This document shows positions 32,682 to 41,919 of a stretch of DNA of 64,000 nt, piece by piece (the first letter of the stretch is position 1; every line of letters begins with the position of its first letter). A program made the position numbers and the translations under genes. The stretch is taken from contig DASYYZ010000170.1 in NCBI GenBank assembly GCA_035946735.1, positions 124,001 through 188,000 of the forward strand, in the 5' to 3' direction. Below the pieces are notes generated by a model. That model ran no database searches. It was not told the origin of the DNA and saw only the letters and a list, made by a program, of their open reading frames with translations. This DNA is from Gp13-AA77 sp035946735 (lineage in GTDB: Bacteria; Acidobacteriota; Terriglobia; UBA7540).

Positions 32682-34441
32682 TTACGGCGCCAGCCCGACC
32701 ACGGGCTCATTATTCGTGCTACTCGTTGCGATCCAGCTATCTGCAGGCGGGGAGAACGACGTAATTTGATTGCCGCCTGTCGTTGCCCCTTCGGAAGTGG
32801 CGGCCAGCGGGATAAGCGTGGCGACTATGGCCGAGAGCTTTAGCGCTGTTGCCTCGCCTGTGAGGCCGATGTAGTACTTGCCAGGTGAGAACGTGACAGT
32901 GCCCTCATTAAAGGCGATTGGAGTTTGAACGCCCATCATCGTGAAGGCTTGCGGCAAAATGTGCGCGACAAGACTGCCGGAAGAGTTGAAAATGCCAACG
33001 CTGTAGAGATCGGTAGGGGTAGTGTCCGCGACGGCCACATCTAGCACGATGTGACCCGCGACGACGGGAGTCGGCACGATTAACCCGTACACGTACTCAA
33101 TATTGGCGCTGGCAATCGTTACGCTGCCCGAAACCGGGGCGCTTGTCCAATAAGCGGTCACTGGTACGCCCGCCTCAGGAATCAAATCGACGAGATGTTC
33201 ATTGTGGGGCAGAGGCGTGCTTGGATCACCTACGCCAACGCCAATTGACTCACCGGACACGGGGTGGAACTGTTATCTACAACAAAGCCCGCCGTCGTAT
33301 CGTCTTTGCACACGAAATCCCCGTCGTTAAACACAAGCCCCGACGCAGAGCTCGAAACGCCGACCCGCCCATATCGGAGCGGTGTCACCGTAATACCTTG
33401 CGCTCCCACAATACTGTTGAACACCCCGATCCAGTTTTCGGCGGCTCCAGTCGTCGTGCAGACGCTGATCGTCTGCGCCGTCCCGGACGGACACGCCAAC
33501 TGACCCTCTGGTGTGCTTGATCCCACGATATAACTCTGGAGGATCTGCAGTGCGCCTTCAGCCATTCCGGCGGCGGCCGTCCCAGCCGTCAGTTGGCCCG
33601 GCTCAAGCGTGACCGGGCCCGCGGCGGCCGAGCCGCTTAGGCTGCTGGTCTTTTGTCCTGTGAAGGTCGACGGGACGTTTGCGTTCACGCCAGTGATGGG
33701 CTCAGGACCTACGGTGATCTGCCCCACAGAGGACAAATTAATGGCCTTGGGCCATAGCATTGTTATATTGGTCGTTGTGTTGGCGGTCTGTCGAGTCCAC
33801 TGAAAAACATCTGTGGCATTTGCGCCGCTACCGGCGACGACTTGTCCAAGCCAGCAATCCGGTCCAGGCGAAGGCCCAGGAGGGGTCGGGCCTATGACTT
33901 CCTGCGCGCACATACGGAAGTAAGGAGAGCTGTAATTCGTAGTGGGACCCGTACTTGCCGGAGTGTTCTGGACGATATCGAGGCCGCCGTAACCGCTGGC
34001 AATACTCGTCAAGTTGTTCGCGTTGCCTGTCGAGGTTACTTGGTTAGCGACCTGCAGCGGAATGGACGCATCCGGCCCATTTACCGCCTGAATCACCGTC
34101 AGGTAATTCGTGGTGGTGCCCGAAGGGCTGGCGTCCTCAACCAGCAACACTGGGTTGGAAGTGCCGTTTATCGTGAGCTGCGAACAGCTCGTGCAGGGCG
34201 ACAGCTGAAAGGGTCTGCCGCCAGACATATACATCCGAGCTGCGCCGCGCCGGACCAGGGGGAGGAGATGGAAGTTTTGATCACCATTAACGTTGTAAAC
34301 CAGCCTGTAGCCGGGCGGCACCATGGGCGGTCCACCTGCGTTGCTGCAGCGCACTGAAAGAAGGATGAGTGCAATCAGCCAAAAACACACACGGCTGCTC
34401 GGAGAGTTGGTGGCTTCGGAGGGTTCCCGAGTGGTTCTCAT
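32682..34441 (-). pseudogene. Large secreted hypothetical protein, frameshifted near its end
   Basis: The first 404 codons from 34441 (GGGGGC site; signal peptide around CFWLIALILLSVRCSNAGG) are Thr/Ser/Gly-rich and beta-type, with GTSNPVLLVEDASPSG, and a Cys-containing part ending DFVCKDDTTAGFVVDNSSTPCP. There the frame ends at 33230, but the adjacent frame carries straight on: GESIGVGVGDPSTPL then beta-strand sequence to 32682 ending NNEPVVGLAP. The two overlap by 31 bases. Insertion of one base near CCGG (33253-33256) would give one ~590-residue protein. I do not recognise the family; it may be an adhesin or tail-fibre-like surface protein. The alternative is two separate genes. Confidence 0.55.
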
Positions 34442-34694
34442 ATTCAGCCCCCTGCTGATGGTCGTTCTTGGACGACTATGCGGTGACGCTATCACACGGA
34501 CCGCCGGGATGTCAATCAGTTATTCCGGTTGTGTCAAGGCCTCAGTCCTGGCCGGTTTGGACGGTCCGATGGGGCGGCCGCTCTTGGGCAACCGCTTCCA
34601 CCAACCTGTTGCTGCGATGATGGCCTCGTGAAGAAGCGGCGCTGGCGATCCTGCTGTTGGGCCGGGTTGGCGCGCATAAGACCAGCCCTTGACC

Positions 34695-35102
34695 CTAAAG
34701 GCGCGGGAAGAAAACCGCTGGGGAAACACGGAATCGATCGCTTAGTCTCTCGATGTGCGTTTTGTTGAGAGCGCGTTTCTTATGCAGGACCTCGGACACG
34801 ATGCTCTCAGAGCCAAAGATGGGGACGAGATCCTTTTGGCGGAGATTACTCGCGTCCATCAGGGCGCGAAGCACTTCCACTGGCGAAGCGTCAGGGATGG
34901 AATGATGCTTTTCTTCGTACGCTTCGATCAAGGTCACTAAGACTTCGGCGTACTTCTCCTCTTCATTCGTCGGATGATCCTTACTCGCCAGCCTGTCCAG
35001 GGCTGACAGGTAATCCTCATGCTGGCGCTCGGACGTGATCGGCGCAGGCGAGCTTCCCTCAAGCGCGTATTTCTCGGACACGGCAATCATGATCTTTGCC
35101 AC
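34695..35102 (-). CDS. higA: HigA-like antitoxin
   Basis: 135 residues. An acidic helical N-terminus (TSERQHEDYLSALDRLA) is followed by a Cro/XRE helix-turn-helix (ALMDASNLRQKDLVPIFGSE then SIVSEVLHKKRALNKTHIER) and the ending FRVSPAVFFPRL typical of the HigA antitoxin. It starts inside the last codons of the toxin gene (16-base overlap), giving the toxin-first order of higBA. It should bind HigB and repress its promoter. Confidence 0.9.
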   Translation of the reverse strand: MAKIMIAVSEKYALEGSSPAPITSERQHEDYLSALDRLASKDHPTNEEEKYAEVLVTLIEAYEEKHHSIPDASPVEVLRALMDASNLRQKDLVPIFGSESIVSEVLHKKRALNKTHIERLSDRFRVSPAVFFPRL

Positions 35103-35317
35103 CTCTTCTGGTCGTATTCAACGTGACTCAGAATACTTCGAATGTAAACCATTCTCCATTTGTACTTGATGGTTGCGATAAGACCGCACCTGTTGCCGCT
35201 GATGTCAAACACTACAAAACGCCCAACTACATCGGAGTTTTTCCAACTGTTCCGAGCATCAGCAAAGCTCGCCCACTCCGCGTCGTGCCCATCCGCCCAA
35301 CACCTCTCACGGTGCAC
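35087..35317 (-). CDS. higB: HigB-like toxin, short N-terminus
   Basis: 76 residues from a GTG. The HigB core is clear: WASFADARNSWKNSDVVGRF then VVFDISGNRCGLIATIKYKW and VYIRSILSHVEYDQKRW, the RelE-like ribosome-dependent mRNA interferase fold. Family members have about 95-105 residues; the first ~20-25 (the initial beta strand and helix) are missing, because an in-frame TAA lies just upstream (35339-35341). Gly-Asn to Gly-Leu changes in the usually conserved GGNKYRL segment are also seen. Activity is doubtful. Confidence 0.75.
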   Translation of the reverse strand: MHRERCWADGHDAEWASFADARNSWKNSDVVGRFVVFDISGNRCGLIATIKYKWRMVYIRSILSHVEYDQKRWQRS

Positions 35318-35384
35318 GACGTTCGTCCGGGGTGAAACTTAATTGCAACGCGGGAGCAACTGCGTCAGTTCAACCCCGTGCTGC

Positions 35385-35390
35385 TATAAT
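35385..35390 (+). promoter_or_regulatory. -10 box immediately before a GTG start (leaderless candidate)
   Basis: A perfect TATAAT ends 6 bases before the GTG at 35397. Transcription from this box would start at or within a base or two of the GTG, giving a leaderless mRNA. There is no ribosome site. The -35 position (near 35362) holds only a weak match. Confidence 0.5.
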
Positions 35391-35396
35391 GGCCCC

Positions 35397-37022
35397 GTGA
35401 AGAAGCTAATAGGGGCAATCCTGCTGCTTGCCACGGGACTACAAGCAGCCCCCAATCAGACTCGTACCGTCTTAGTGCTGCCGTTTGAGAATCAGAGTGC
35501 GAACTCCGATCTGGGTTGGATCTCGGAGGCCTTCGCAGAGGTACTCTCCGCACGTCTGGCGGGTCCCGGGCGCTACGTGCTCGATCGGGATGAGCGCAAC
35601 GCCGCCTACCGGCAGCTTGATATGCCGCCCGGCACCCCTTTGACGCTGGCCAGCGCTTACAAGGTAGCCCAGACGCTGGGAGTGGACTGGGCAGTTGTGG
35701 GCAACTTCCGCGTGGCCGGCGACCAGTTGACGGCCGTATGCCAGCTCCTCCAGGTCCACGATCTAAAACTGACGCCGCGCCTCGAAACGAGCGGCTCTTT
35801 GGCGGACCTGATCGACGTGCAGACGCGTCTTGCCTGGCGGCTGCTGGCCACGCACGATCCCAGCTTCACGGCCGGCGCCGAAGAGGACTTCGCCAAGCGC
35901 TTTCCTGTGATCCGTCTTGACGCCTTCGAAAACTATATCCGCGGACTGCTGGCCTCCGACGACGAGACCCGGCTCCATTTTCTGAAGGAGGCGGACCGAA
36001 TTGATCCTTCAGAGCACGGCGCCGCTTTTGAGCTTGGGCGCTACTACTTCGATCACAAGCAGTACGCTGAATCCGCCGCCTGGCTGCGCAAGCTGGCGTC
36101 GTCGGACCCGAATTACCGGGAGTCGCTGTTCACGCTGGGGGTGGATGAGTACTTTACCGGCGATTACGCCAAGGCTCAAGGGGCCTTCGCCGCGCTCGAA
36201 GCGCAGATTCCGCTCAACGAAGTCGCCAACGATCTAAGCGTGACGCAAGCGCGCCGGGGCGACTACTCAAGCGCCCTGGCCGGCTTCCAGCGTGCGTATC
36301 AGGGCGACCCGCTCGATCCGGATTTCGGCTTCAATCTGGCGGCCTGCTTGTGGCAGCTCAAGAAATACAGCGAAGCGGCCGCTCCGCTCGAGGCCAGTCT
36401 CAGCCAGAACGATGAGGATCCCGAGGCCCACATCCTGTCGGCGTTGGTTTCCACGAAGCTGCAGAATACGGCACAGGCGCACCAGGAAGAGAAGTGGCTG
36501 ACCGCGCATCAGCAGCAGCTTGACCCGCGCCAGGATTTTTCGCCCGAATTGCGCATCAAGAAACGTTATGATGGCGAGGCCTTCGGGCTTCTGGCCGTCA
36601 TGATCCATAACACCCTGGAGGCGCGCCTGGCCCAGGAGAGTCCCGAGGAGCACGGCGAGACTCATCTGAGCCAGGGTAAGAAATTGCTGTCAGAAGGACG
36701 GTTCGCCGAGGCCGAAAGGGAAGTGGATGAAGCCGTCTCCTTGCTTCCCCAGGGGAGCGAAGCCTATATCGTGCTCGGCCAGATTTACGAAGGGGAAGGC
36801 CGTCATGAAGAAGCCGCGGCCGAGTTCAAGACTGCCCTTCAGCTCGACAACAGCGCGGTCACGCATCTATGGCTCGGCCGGGTGTACCTTTCCATGAACC
36901 AGGCTTCGCTGGCTTTGGAACAAGGTCGCGCAGCGCTTCAGTTGCAGCCAGGAAGCGCCGAGGCTCTGCGGCTTGTGGATGACGCTCAAAAGCGTTCGGG
37001 CGCGGGAAGGTCCACACCTTAG
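35397..37022 (+). CDS. FlgO/TolB-like plus TPR secreted protein
   Basis: 541 residues. Start at GTG 35397 (a frame is open to 35343): signal peptide KKLIGAILLLATGLQAAPN, then an N-terminal domain RTVLVLPFENQSANSDLGWI with LGVDWAVVGNFRVAGDQLTA, the TolB-N/FlgO-like fold seen in lipoprotein-associated TPR proteins. From about residue 190 TPR-type helices run to the end: AAFELGRYYFDHKQYAESAA, FGFNLAACLWQLKKYSEAAA, AYIVLGQIYEGEGRHEEAAA. Probably a periplasmic assembly or scaffold protein. The downstream NfeD gene starts 66 bases later, so they may be co-transcribed. The start may be leaderless, as TATAAT lies at 35385. Confidence 0.82.
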   Translation: MKKLIGAILLLATGLQAAPNQTRTVLVLPFENQSANSDLGWISEAFAEVLSARLAGPGRYVLDRDERNAAYRQLDMPPGTPLTLASAYKVAQTLGVDWAVVGNFRVAGDQLTAVCQLLQVHDLKLTPRLETSGSLADLIDVQTRLAWRLLATHDPSFTAGAEEDFAKRFPVIRLDAFENYIRGLLASDDETRLHFLKEADRIDPSEHGAAFELGRYYFDHKQYAESAAWLRKLASSDPNYRESLFTLGVDEYFTGDYAKAQGAFAALEAQIPLNEVANDLSVTQARRGDYSSALAGFQRAYQGDPLDPDFGFNLAACLWQLKKYSEAAAPLEASLSQNDEDPEAHILSALVSTKLQNTAQAHQEEKWLTAHQQQLDPRQDFSPELRIKKRYDGEAFGLLAVMIHNTLEARLAQESPEEHGETHLSQGKKLLSEGRFAEAEREVDEAVSLLPQGSEAYIVLGQIYEGEGRHEEAAAEFKTALQLDNSAVTHLWLGRVYLSMNQASLALEQGRAALQLQPGSAEALRLVDDAQKRSGAGRSTP

Positions 37023-37087
37023 AACGGGAATCGGATGCCGGCGAGTGGCGTGCCCGCCACACGCTCCTGAATTGGAAGTTGCGCTAT

Positions 37088-38479
37088 ATGGGTCTCAGAT
37101 CGGGAACCAGACACAGGAACCTGAACGCGCAAGAACTGGAGCCGCCTCGCCTTCCTCCGGTTGCTGCCGCCCACTGCTCCCGAATCGCTGCCGCCCTGCT
37201 GGCAGGCGCCGCCTTCTATGCGTTGGCGTCCTTTGCCGCCCAAGGGCCCGCGGTTCCCAATCACGTGGTCGTTATATCGCTGGATGACACCATCGAGCCG
37301 GTCACGGCGGAATACGTCGAAGGCGGCATTCGCGCAGCGAACGAGCGGCACGCCTCGGCGGTGCTGTTAGAACTCAGCACGCCCGGCGGTCTCGACACGT
37401 CCATGCGCGAGATCATACGCGCGGTCATTGATTCGCGCGTTCCGGTGATCACTTATGTGGCTCCGAGCGGCAGCCGCGCGGCCTCGGCCGGATTCTTCCT
37501 CCTGCTGTCGGGTGACGTGGCCGCCATGGCCCCGGGCACGAATACCGGCGCCGCTCACCCCGTGATCATGGGCAATCCCGATATCGGCAAGACGATGGAA
37601 GCCAAGATCGAGAATGACGCCGCCGCCTACATCCGGTCGATCGCCGGAAAGCGTGGGCGCAACGCCCAGTTTGCCGAGGAAGGCGTGCGCCAAAGCCGTT
37701 CGTTCACGGAAAAGGAAGCGCTCGACAACCATCTGATCGATCTCGTCGCTAATTCACCCCAGGACCTTCTCAAGTCACTTGATGGGCGCACCATCTCGCG
37801 ATTCGACGGCGGCAGCGCCGTCTTGCATCTGGGCGGCGCGAGCCTTGAGACCTACGCGATGACCACCCGTGAGCGATTCCTGGCTCGCATCGCCGACCCC
37901 AACATCGCCTTCATTTTGGGCGCTCTCGGAGCCTTGTGCCTTTACGTGGAATTCACGCATCCAGGCATGGTTCTGCCGGGAGTCGCCGGCGCGCTGGCCA
38001 TGGTGCTGGCGCTCTACGCCTTTCACTTGCTGCCCATCAATTACGCCGGTGTGGCTCTGATTGCGCTGGCGCTGGTGATGTTTGGCCTTGAGGTTAAGGC
38101 GAATTCGCACGGAGTCCTCGTGGCCGGGGGCATCCTTGCCATGGTCGTGGGCGCGCTGATCCTGGTTCAGAGCCCGCTGCCGGGGGCTGGGATTCGCCTG
38201 GGAACCGCGTTCAGCGTGGCGCTGCCGGTGGCCATCATCAGCGTGATCCTGCTGCGCGTGGCCCTCATCGCGCGGCGCAACAAGGCGATCACGGGCGAGC
38301 AGGGTATGATCGGTCAAGCGGGCATCGCCCGAACCGATCTCTCGCCTGAAGGCAAGGTTTTCGTACATGGCGAGATTTGGGAGGCGCGCGCCGCCCAGCC
38401 TCTCCCGCTTGGCAGCCGCGTTCGGGTGCGCGAGATCGAAGGCTTAAGGCTGGTGGTCGAACCGGAGCGCAAGGATTGA
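37088..38479 (+). CDS. nfeD: NfeD family membrane-bound serine protease (ClpP class)
   Basis: 463 residues, full-length NfeD (NfeD1b type). Signal/anchor (RIAAALLAGAAFYALASFAA), then a ClpP-class domain: VVVISLDDTIEPVTAEYVEG, STPGGLDTSMREI, the serine in APSGSRAASAGFF and a GTNTGAAHPV turn. Next are four or five membrane helices (from about residue 270: IAFILGALGALCLYVEFTHP) and a C-terminal OB-fold (GMIGQAGIARTDLSPEGKVF). Such proteases cleave the C-terminal region of partner SPFH proteins, and one (slipin) is encoded downstream. ATG 37088 is chosen for a GGAAG 9 bases upstream. Confidence 0.92.
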   Translation: MGLRSGTRHRNLNAQELEPPRLPPVAAAHCSRIAAALLAGAAFYALASFAAQGPAVPNHVVVISLDDTIEPVTAEYVEGGIRAANERHASAVLLELSTPGGLDTSMREIIRAVIDSRVPVITYVAPSGSRAASAGFFLLLSGDVAAMAPGTNTGAAHPVIMGNPDIGKTMEAKIENDAAAYIRSIAGKRGRNAQFAEEGVRQSRSFTEKEALDNHLIDLVANSPQDLLKSLDGRTISRFDGGSAVLHLGGASLETYAMTTRERFLARIADPNIAFILGALGALCLYVEFTHPGMVLPGVAGALAMVLALYAFHLLPINYAGVALIALALVMFGLEVKANSHGVLVAGGILAMVVGALILVQSPLPGAGIRLGTAFSVALPVAIISVILLRVALIARRNKAITGEQGMIGQAGIARTDLSPEGKVFVHGEIWEARAAQPLPLGSRVRVREIEGLRLVVEPERKD

Positions 38480-38553
38480 ACGGTCGATTGACGATTGAAG
38501 ATCGTGGCGATTGTTAGAACTGGACCAGCGGTCTCGGGAACTCTCAAACCGTG

Positions 38554-38635
38554 TCATTCCGAGGCCGGCGAGGAATCCCGCTCTGAAATGAAGAAAACCA
38601 GCAGATTCCTCGTCGCCGACGGCTCCTTGGAATGA
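38554..38635. repeat. 82-bp inverted-repeat intergenic element
   Basis: Outer arms TCATTCCGAGG (38554-38564) and CCTTGGAATGA (38625-38635) pair with one mismatch. Inner arms around GAGGAATCCC (38570-38579) and GATTCCTCGTCGCC (38604-38617) pair as well. No coding potential; it sits in the nfeD-slipin gap. I recall similar TCATTCCGAG...CTCGGAATGA elements dispersed in other soil bacteria. Confidence 0.6.
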
Positions 38636-38737
38636 TCCTTACAGGAAGTAGGCGTCGCCGGTGGTAGACTGACAGACGTGTCTTTTGATCGTCGATCATC
38701 AATCGTTGATCGTCAATCTGAAGGGCCGGGGGCAAAC

Positions 38738-39538
38738 ATGGAACCGAACACTACTGTGGGGTTTTCACCTTTTCTGCTGGTCGTAATTTTCGTTTTCTTG
38801 ATCTGGGTTATCAAGTGCCTGAACATCCTGCGCGAGTATGAACGCGCAGTCGTGTTCCGCCTGGGCAGGGTGCTCGCGCGCGACAAGGGTCCGGGAGTGA
38901 TCCTCATCTTCTGGCCCATCGACAAGATCGTCAAAGTGTCGCTGCGCACCATCACCTGGGACATTCCGCCGCAGGACATCATTACTCGTGACAACGTGTC
39001 GTTGAAAGTGAGCGCCGTCGTCTACTTTCGCGTCATCAACGCTACACAGGCGATCATCGAAGTGGAGAACTACCGTTATGCTGTGGAACAGGCGGCGCAG
39101 ACCGGTCTGCGCTCAGTGCTTGGAGAGGTCGAGCTTGATGACCTGCTTGCCCAGCGCGAGAAGCTGAACGCCCGCCTGGCCGGCATTCTGGATGAGCACA
39201 CTGAGCCTTGGGGCATCAAGGTAACCCAGGTACAGGTTAAGCAAGTGGATCTGCCGCAGGACATGCAACGAGCCATTGCCAAGCAAGCTGAGGCTGAGCG
39301 TGAACGCCGGGCCAAGATCATCGCTGCCGACGCCGAGTTCCAGGCTGCCGAAAAGCTCTCGCAGGCGGCGTCCCTGATCGCGCGGGAACCGGTCACGATC
39401 ACCTTGCGCTATCTACAAACGCTCGTGGAAATCGGCGCGGAGAAGAACACCACTATCGTGTTCCCGCTCCCCGTGGATCTGCTGGCGGGGCTTGCCGGCA
39501 AGGTGCTGTCCGCGAAAGCGCCCGTGCCAGGTGAATAG
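38738..39538 (+). CDS. Slipin (SPFH/stomatin-like) protein
   Basis: 266 residues. ATG 38738 is followed by a membrane anchor (FSPFLLVVIFVFLIWVIKCL) and the SPFH domain (EYERAVVFRLGRVLARDKGP, PPQDIITRDNVSLKVSAVVY and YRYAVEQAAQTGLRSVLGEV). The end is a coiled-coil region with alternating Ala/Arg/Glu (AIAKQAEAERERRAKIIAAD). Slipins organise membrane microdomains and pair with NfeD proteases, whose gene precedes it. The spacer has repeated ATCGTTGATCGTC words and a palindrome. Confidence 0.93.
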   Translation: MEPNTTVGFSPFLLVVIFVFLIWVIKCLNILREYERAVVFRLGRVLARDKGPGVILIFWPIDKIVKVSLRTITWDIPPQDIITRDNVSLKVSAVVYFRVINATQAIIEVENYRYAVEQAAQTGLRSVLGEVELDDLLAQREKLNARLAGILDEHTEPWGIKVTQVQVKQVDLPQDMQRAIAKQAEAERERRAKIIAADAEFQAAEKLSQAASLIAREPVTITLRYLQTLVEIGAEKNTTIVFPLPVDLLAGLAGKVLSAKAPVPGE

Positions 39539-39541
39539 GTG

Positions 39542-40174
39542 ATGAAACAGGAGCAAGGCATTCCGACCGGTTCGCTCTTAGGCGCGTTTCTTGCGGTAGT
39601 CGTGCTCTGCGCGGTGGTCTTTTCGTTGGGTTTTTTTCTGGGCTACCGGCAGGGGCATCCGGCGACTGCGCTCGCAACAGAGCAGGTACCGGCCCCCTCC
39701 GAAGCTCCCCCGGACGTGAATGCACCCGAGTCTTCGCCGCCCGGCGCGAGTGAGGAGTCTCGCGGAACGAGTGCGGCTAGCCCCTCCGCTTCTCCTTCAC
39801 AGCCGGCCCAATCGGATTCACCTCCGGATCAAACGAGTACGGCGGCGAGTGCGCGGGTGCCGGCTGCCCCCGCCGCTCAGGAGGCGAGGACCGATCCGGC
39901 GGCCGAGGACGAAGCGCTCGACTCCACGATCGTCTCGCGCGTTCCGTCCGGCCTGCTGGTCCAGGTGGCTGCGGTTACCAACCGCCAGGACGCCGCCAAC
40001 GTGGTCGGCGTGCTGAAATCCAAGAACTATTCCGCGCTAATCCTCAGCCCGGCACAGGCCAAGGCCAAAGACAGCTTCTACCGGGTGGTCGCCGGTCCAT
40101 ATAAGAGCCGCACGCAGGCGGAGCGGGTACGCAAAGAACTTACCGCCGAGGGATTTAAACCGTTCATCCGCTAA
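39542..40174 (+). CDS. SPOR-domain protein
   Basis: 210 residues. One membrane helix (SLLGAFLAVVVLCAVVFSLG, residues ~11-30), a long Pro/Ser/Ala-rich linker (~35-125), then a SPOR domain (SGLLVQVAAVTNRQDAANVV then SFYRVVAGPYKSRTQAERVR to the end). SPOR domains bind denuded glycan strands at the septum. Likely an envelope or division protein. It begins three bases after the slipin stop, so the two are coupled. Confidence 0.9.
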   Translation: MKQEQGIPTGSLLGAFLAVVVLCAVVFSLGFFLGYRQGHPATALATEQVPAPSEAPPDVNAPESSPPGASEESRGTSAASPSASPSQPAQSDSPPDQTSTAASARVPAAPAAQEARTDPAAEDEALDSTIVSRVPSGLLVQVAAVTNRQDAANVVGVLKSKNYSALILSPAQAKAKDSFYRVVAGPYKSRTQAERVRKELTAEGFKPFIR

Positions 40175-40260
40175 CCGAACAGCCCGCGCAAGCTCCGGCG
40201 TCCGGCGTCCCCCAGGCAGGCTTCAACCGCAGACCGCTTCAACTTTTTCGCTTTCCCGCT

Positions 40261-41796
40261 GTGCGCTACACGGCTAGCCTCTTGTCGGGCTTGCTTTTGG
40301 CCGCCTGTTTCCCGCGCTTTAACCTGAACCAGCTCGTCTGGATTGCTCCGCTTCCCTTGCTGCTGGCGGCGATTCACGAGCGGCGGGTCAAACATGCTTA
40401 CGTGCTGGGAGCGCTCAGCGGCGCGGTATTTCTCGCGCTCAGCGTCTATTGGTTTGATTTCGTGATGGAGAACTATGGTCACGTGGCGCGCCCTGCCGCG
40501 CTGGCCGTGATGGTGCTGTTCCTCATTGTTGACTCCAGCTATTGGGGCTTGTTTGCGTTGACGATTGCGTGGATGGCCCGCCGGTCCTACACATTGGCTT
40601 TGCTCCTCAGTCCGTTTCTTTGGGTCACGATGGAGCTCGCCCAGACGTACGGTTATTTCGGCGGATTTCCCTGGAATCTGTTGGGCTACGCGGTTCAGCC
40701 GGACGGCCTGCGGCAGTTCGCCGCTGTTATCGGCGTCTATGGACTTTCTTTCATCGCGTTTTCGACCTCGATTTTGGTGGCTGGGGCCGTGCTCGCGAAG
40801 CCGGGACTCCGGCGTCGAGCCTCATTGGTTGTAGTTTTCTGGGCCGCGATGCTGCTCGGCTACAATCGCTGGTTCCGGCCGCCGCCGCCCCGGCAGGGCC
40901 ACGAGCTGGCGATCCTGGTTCAGCCCAATATTCCTCTGAACGAAGCCGCGGACCAGTGGGCTCCGTGGCTGAACCCTGTGCCTCTTCATCAGCTCGCGGA
41001 TTTGACGCTGAAAACTTTGCACGAGTCGGTCCCGGGCTCGCAACCACCTCTGATCATCTGGTCAGAGAACTCGGCCCCCTTTTTCTATGGGCGCGATCCG
41101 ATCTTCCGCAGCGCGATGCAGGACTTGGCGCGCCAGGCCCACGCGTACTTGGTGTTCGGCACCGTGAATTTTCTCGGTGGCGGCACACCCCGGCCATTGA
41201 ACAGCGCGGACATGCTCGACCCGGCGGGAAACCTGACTTTTCAATATGATAAGATTCACCTGGTGCCTTTCGGCGAATACGTGCCTACCTGGCTCGATCA
41301 CTGGGTCGGAAAGATCACGGCGGAAGCTGGAAACTACGTACCGGGTTCGAACTACGCTTTCGCTTCCATGCAGCCGGGCAGAATAGGGTTTTCGATCTGC
41401 TATGAGGAGATTTTTCCGCAGCTCGTGCGCCGTGTCACACCGTCCGGCCCGAGCGTTATGGTCAACATCTCGGATGACGGCTGGTACGGCGATACCTCGG
41501 CTCGCTATCAAAGCCAGGAGATGGCCCGTATTCGGGCGATCGAGAACCGCCGGTATCTGCTGCGCGCGACCAACGACGGCGTGACTTCTGTCATCGACCC
41601 GTACGGGCGCGTTCTGCAAACTCTGCCGGCGCGCACCCAGGCTGCCCTCGCCGTGCATTTCGACTACGAGTCCGCCGAGACCTCCTACCACACGCTCGGC
41701 GACGTTTTTGCCGCCTTTTGCCTGGCAGTTTCAGGGGTCGGAGTGGCGGTTCGGGTCAGGATGTCGGGAGGGCAGAAGGAAGCCGGCCGGCAGTAG
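40261..41796 (+). CDS. lnt: Apolipoprotein N-acyltransferase
   Basis: 511 residues, as usual for Lnt (EC 2.3.1.269), the last step of lipoprotein maturation in the inner membrane. Eight membrane helices begin LLSGLLLAACFPRFNLNQLV. The periplasmic nitrilase-like domain contains the catalytic triad: Glu near residue 269 (IIWSENSAPF), Lys near 332 (YDKIHLVPFGEYVP) and Cys near 380 (IGFSICYEEIFPQ), all in E. coli-like spacing. The start is GTG 40261 without a good ribosome site. 123 bases before prfB. Confidence 0.94.
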   Translation: MRYTASLLSGLLLAACFPRFNLNQLVWIAPLPLLLAAIHERRVKHAYVLGALSGAVFLALSVYWFDFVMENYGHVARPAALAVMVLFLIVDSSYWGLFALTIAWMARRSYTLALLLSPFLWVTMELAQTYGYFGGFPWNLLGYAVQPDGLRQFAAVIGVYGLSFIAFSTSILVAGAVLAKPGLRRRASLVVVFWAAMLLGYNRWFRPPPPRQGHELAILVQPNIPLNEAADQWAPWLNPVPLHQLADLTLKTLHESVPGSQPPLIIWSENSAPFFYGRDPIFRSAMQDLARQAHAYLVFGTVNFLGGGTPRPLNSADMLDPAGNLTFQYDKIHLVPFGEYVPTWLDHWVGKITAEAGNYVPGSNYAFASMQPGRIGFSICYEEIFPQLVRRVTPSGPSVMVNISDDGWYGDTSARYQSQEMARIRAIENRRYLLRATNDGVTSVIDPYGRVLQTLPARTQAALAVHFDYESAETSYHTLGDVFAAFCLAVSGVGVAVRVRMSGGQKEAGRQ

Positions 41797-41919
41797 GCAG
41801 TCGGGAATAAGAGTGACAGGCAGACACCTGGCTGGTCGCAGGCATTTCGCAGTGATCGCTGAAGGCAGGCGGCTGAGGGCTACCGCCAAGATTACATAGT
41901 CCGGCCAAAGGAGACAGTT

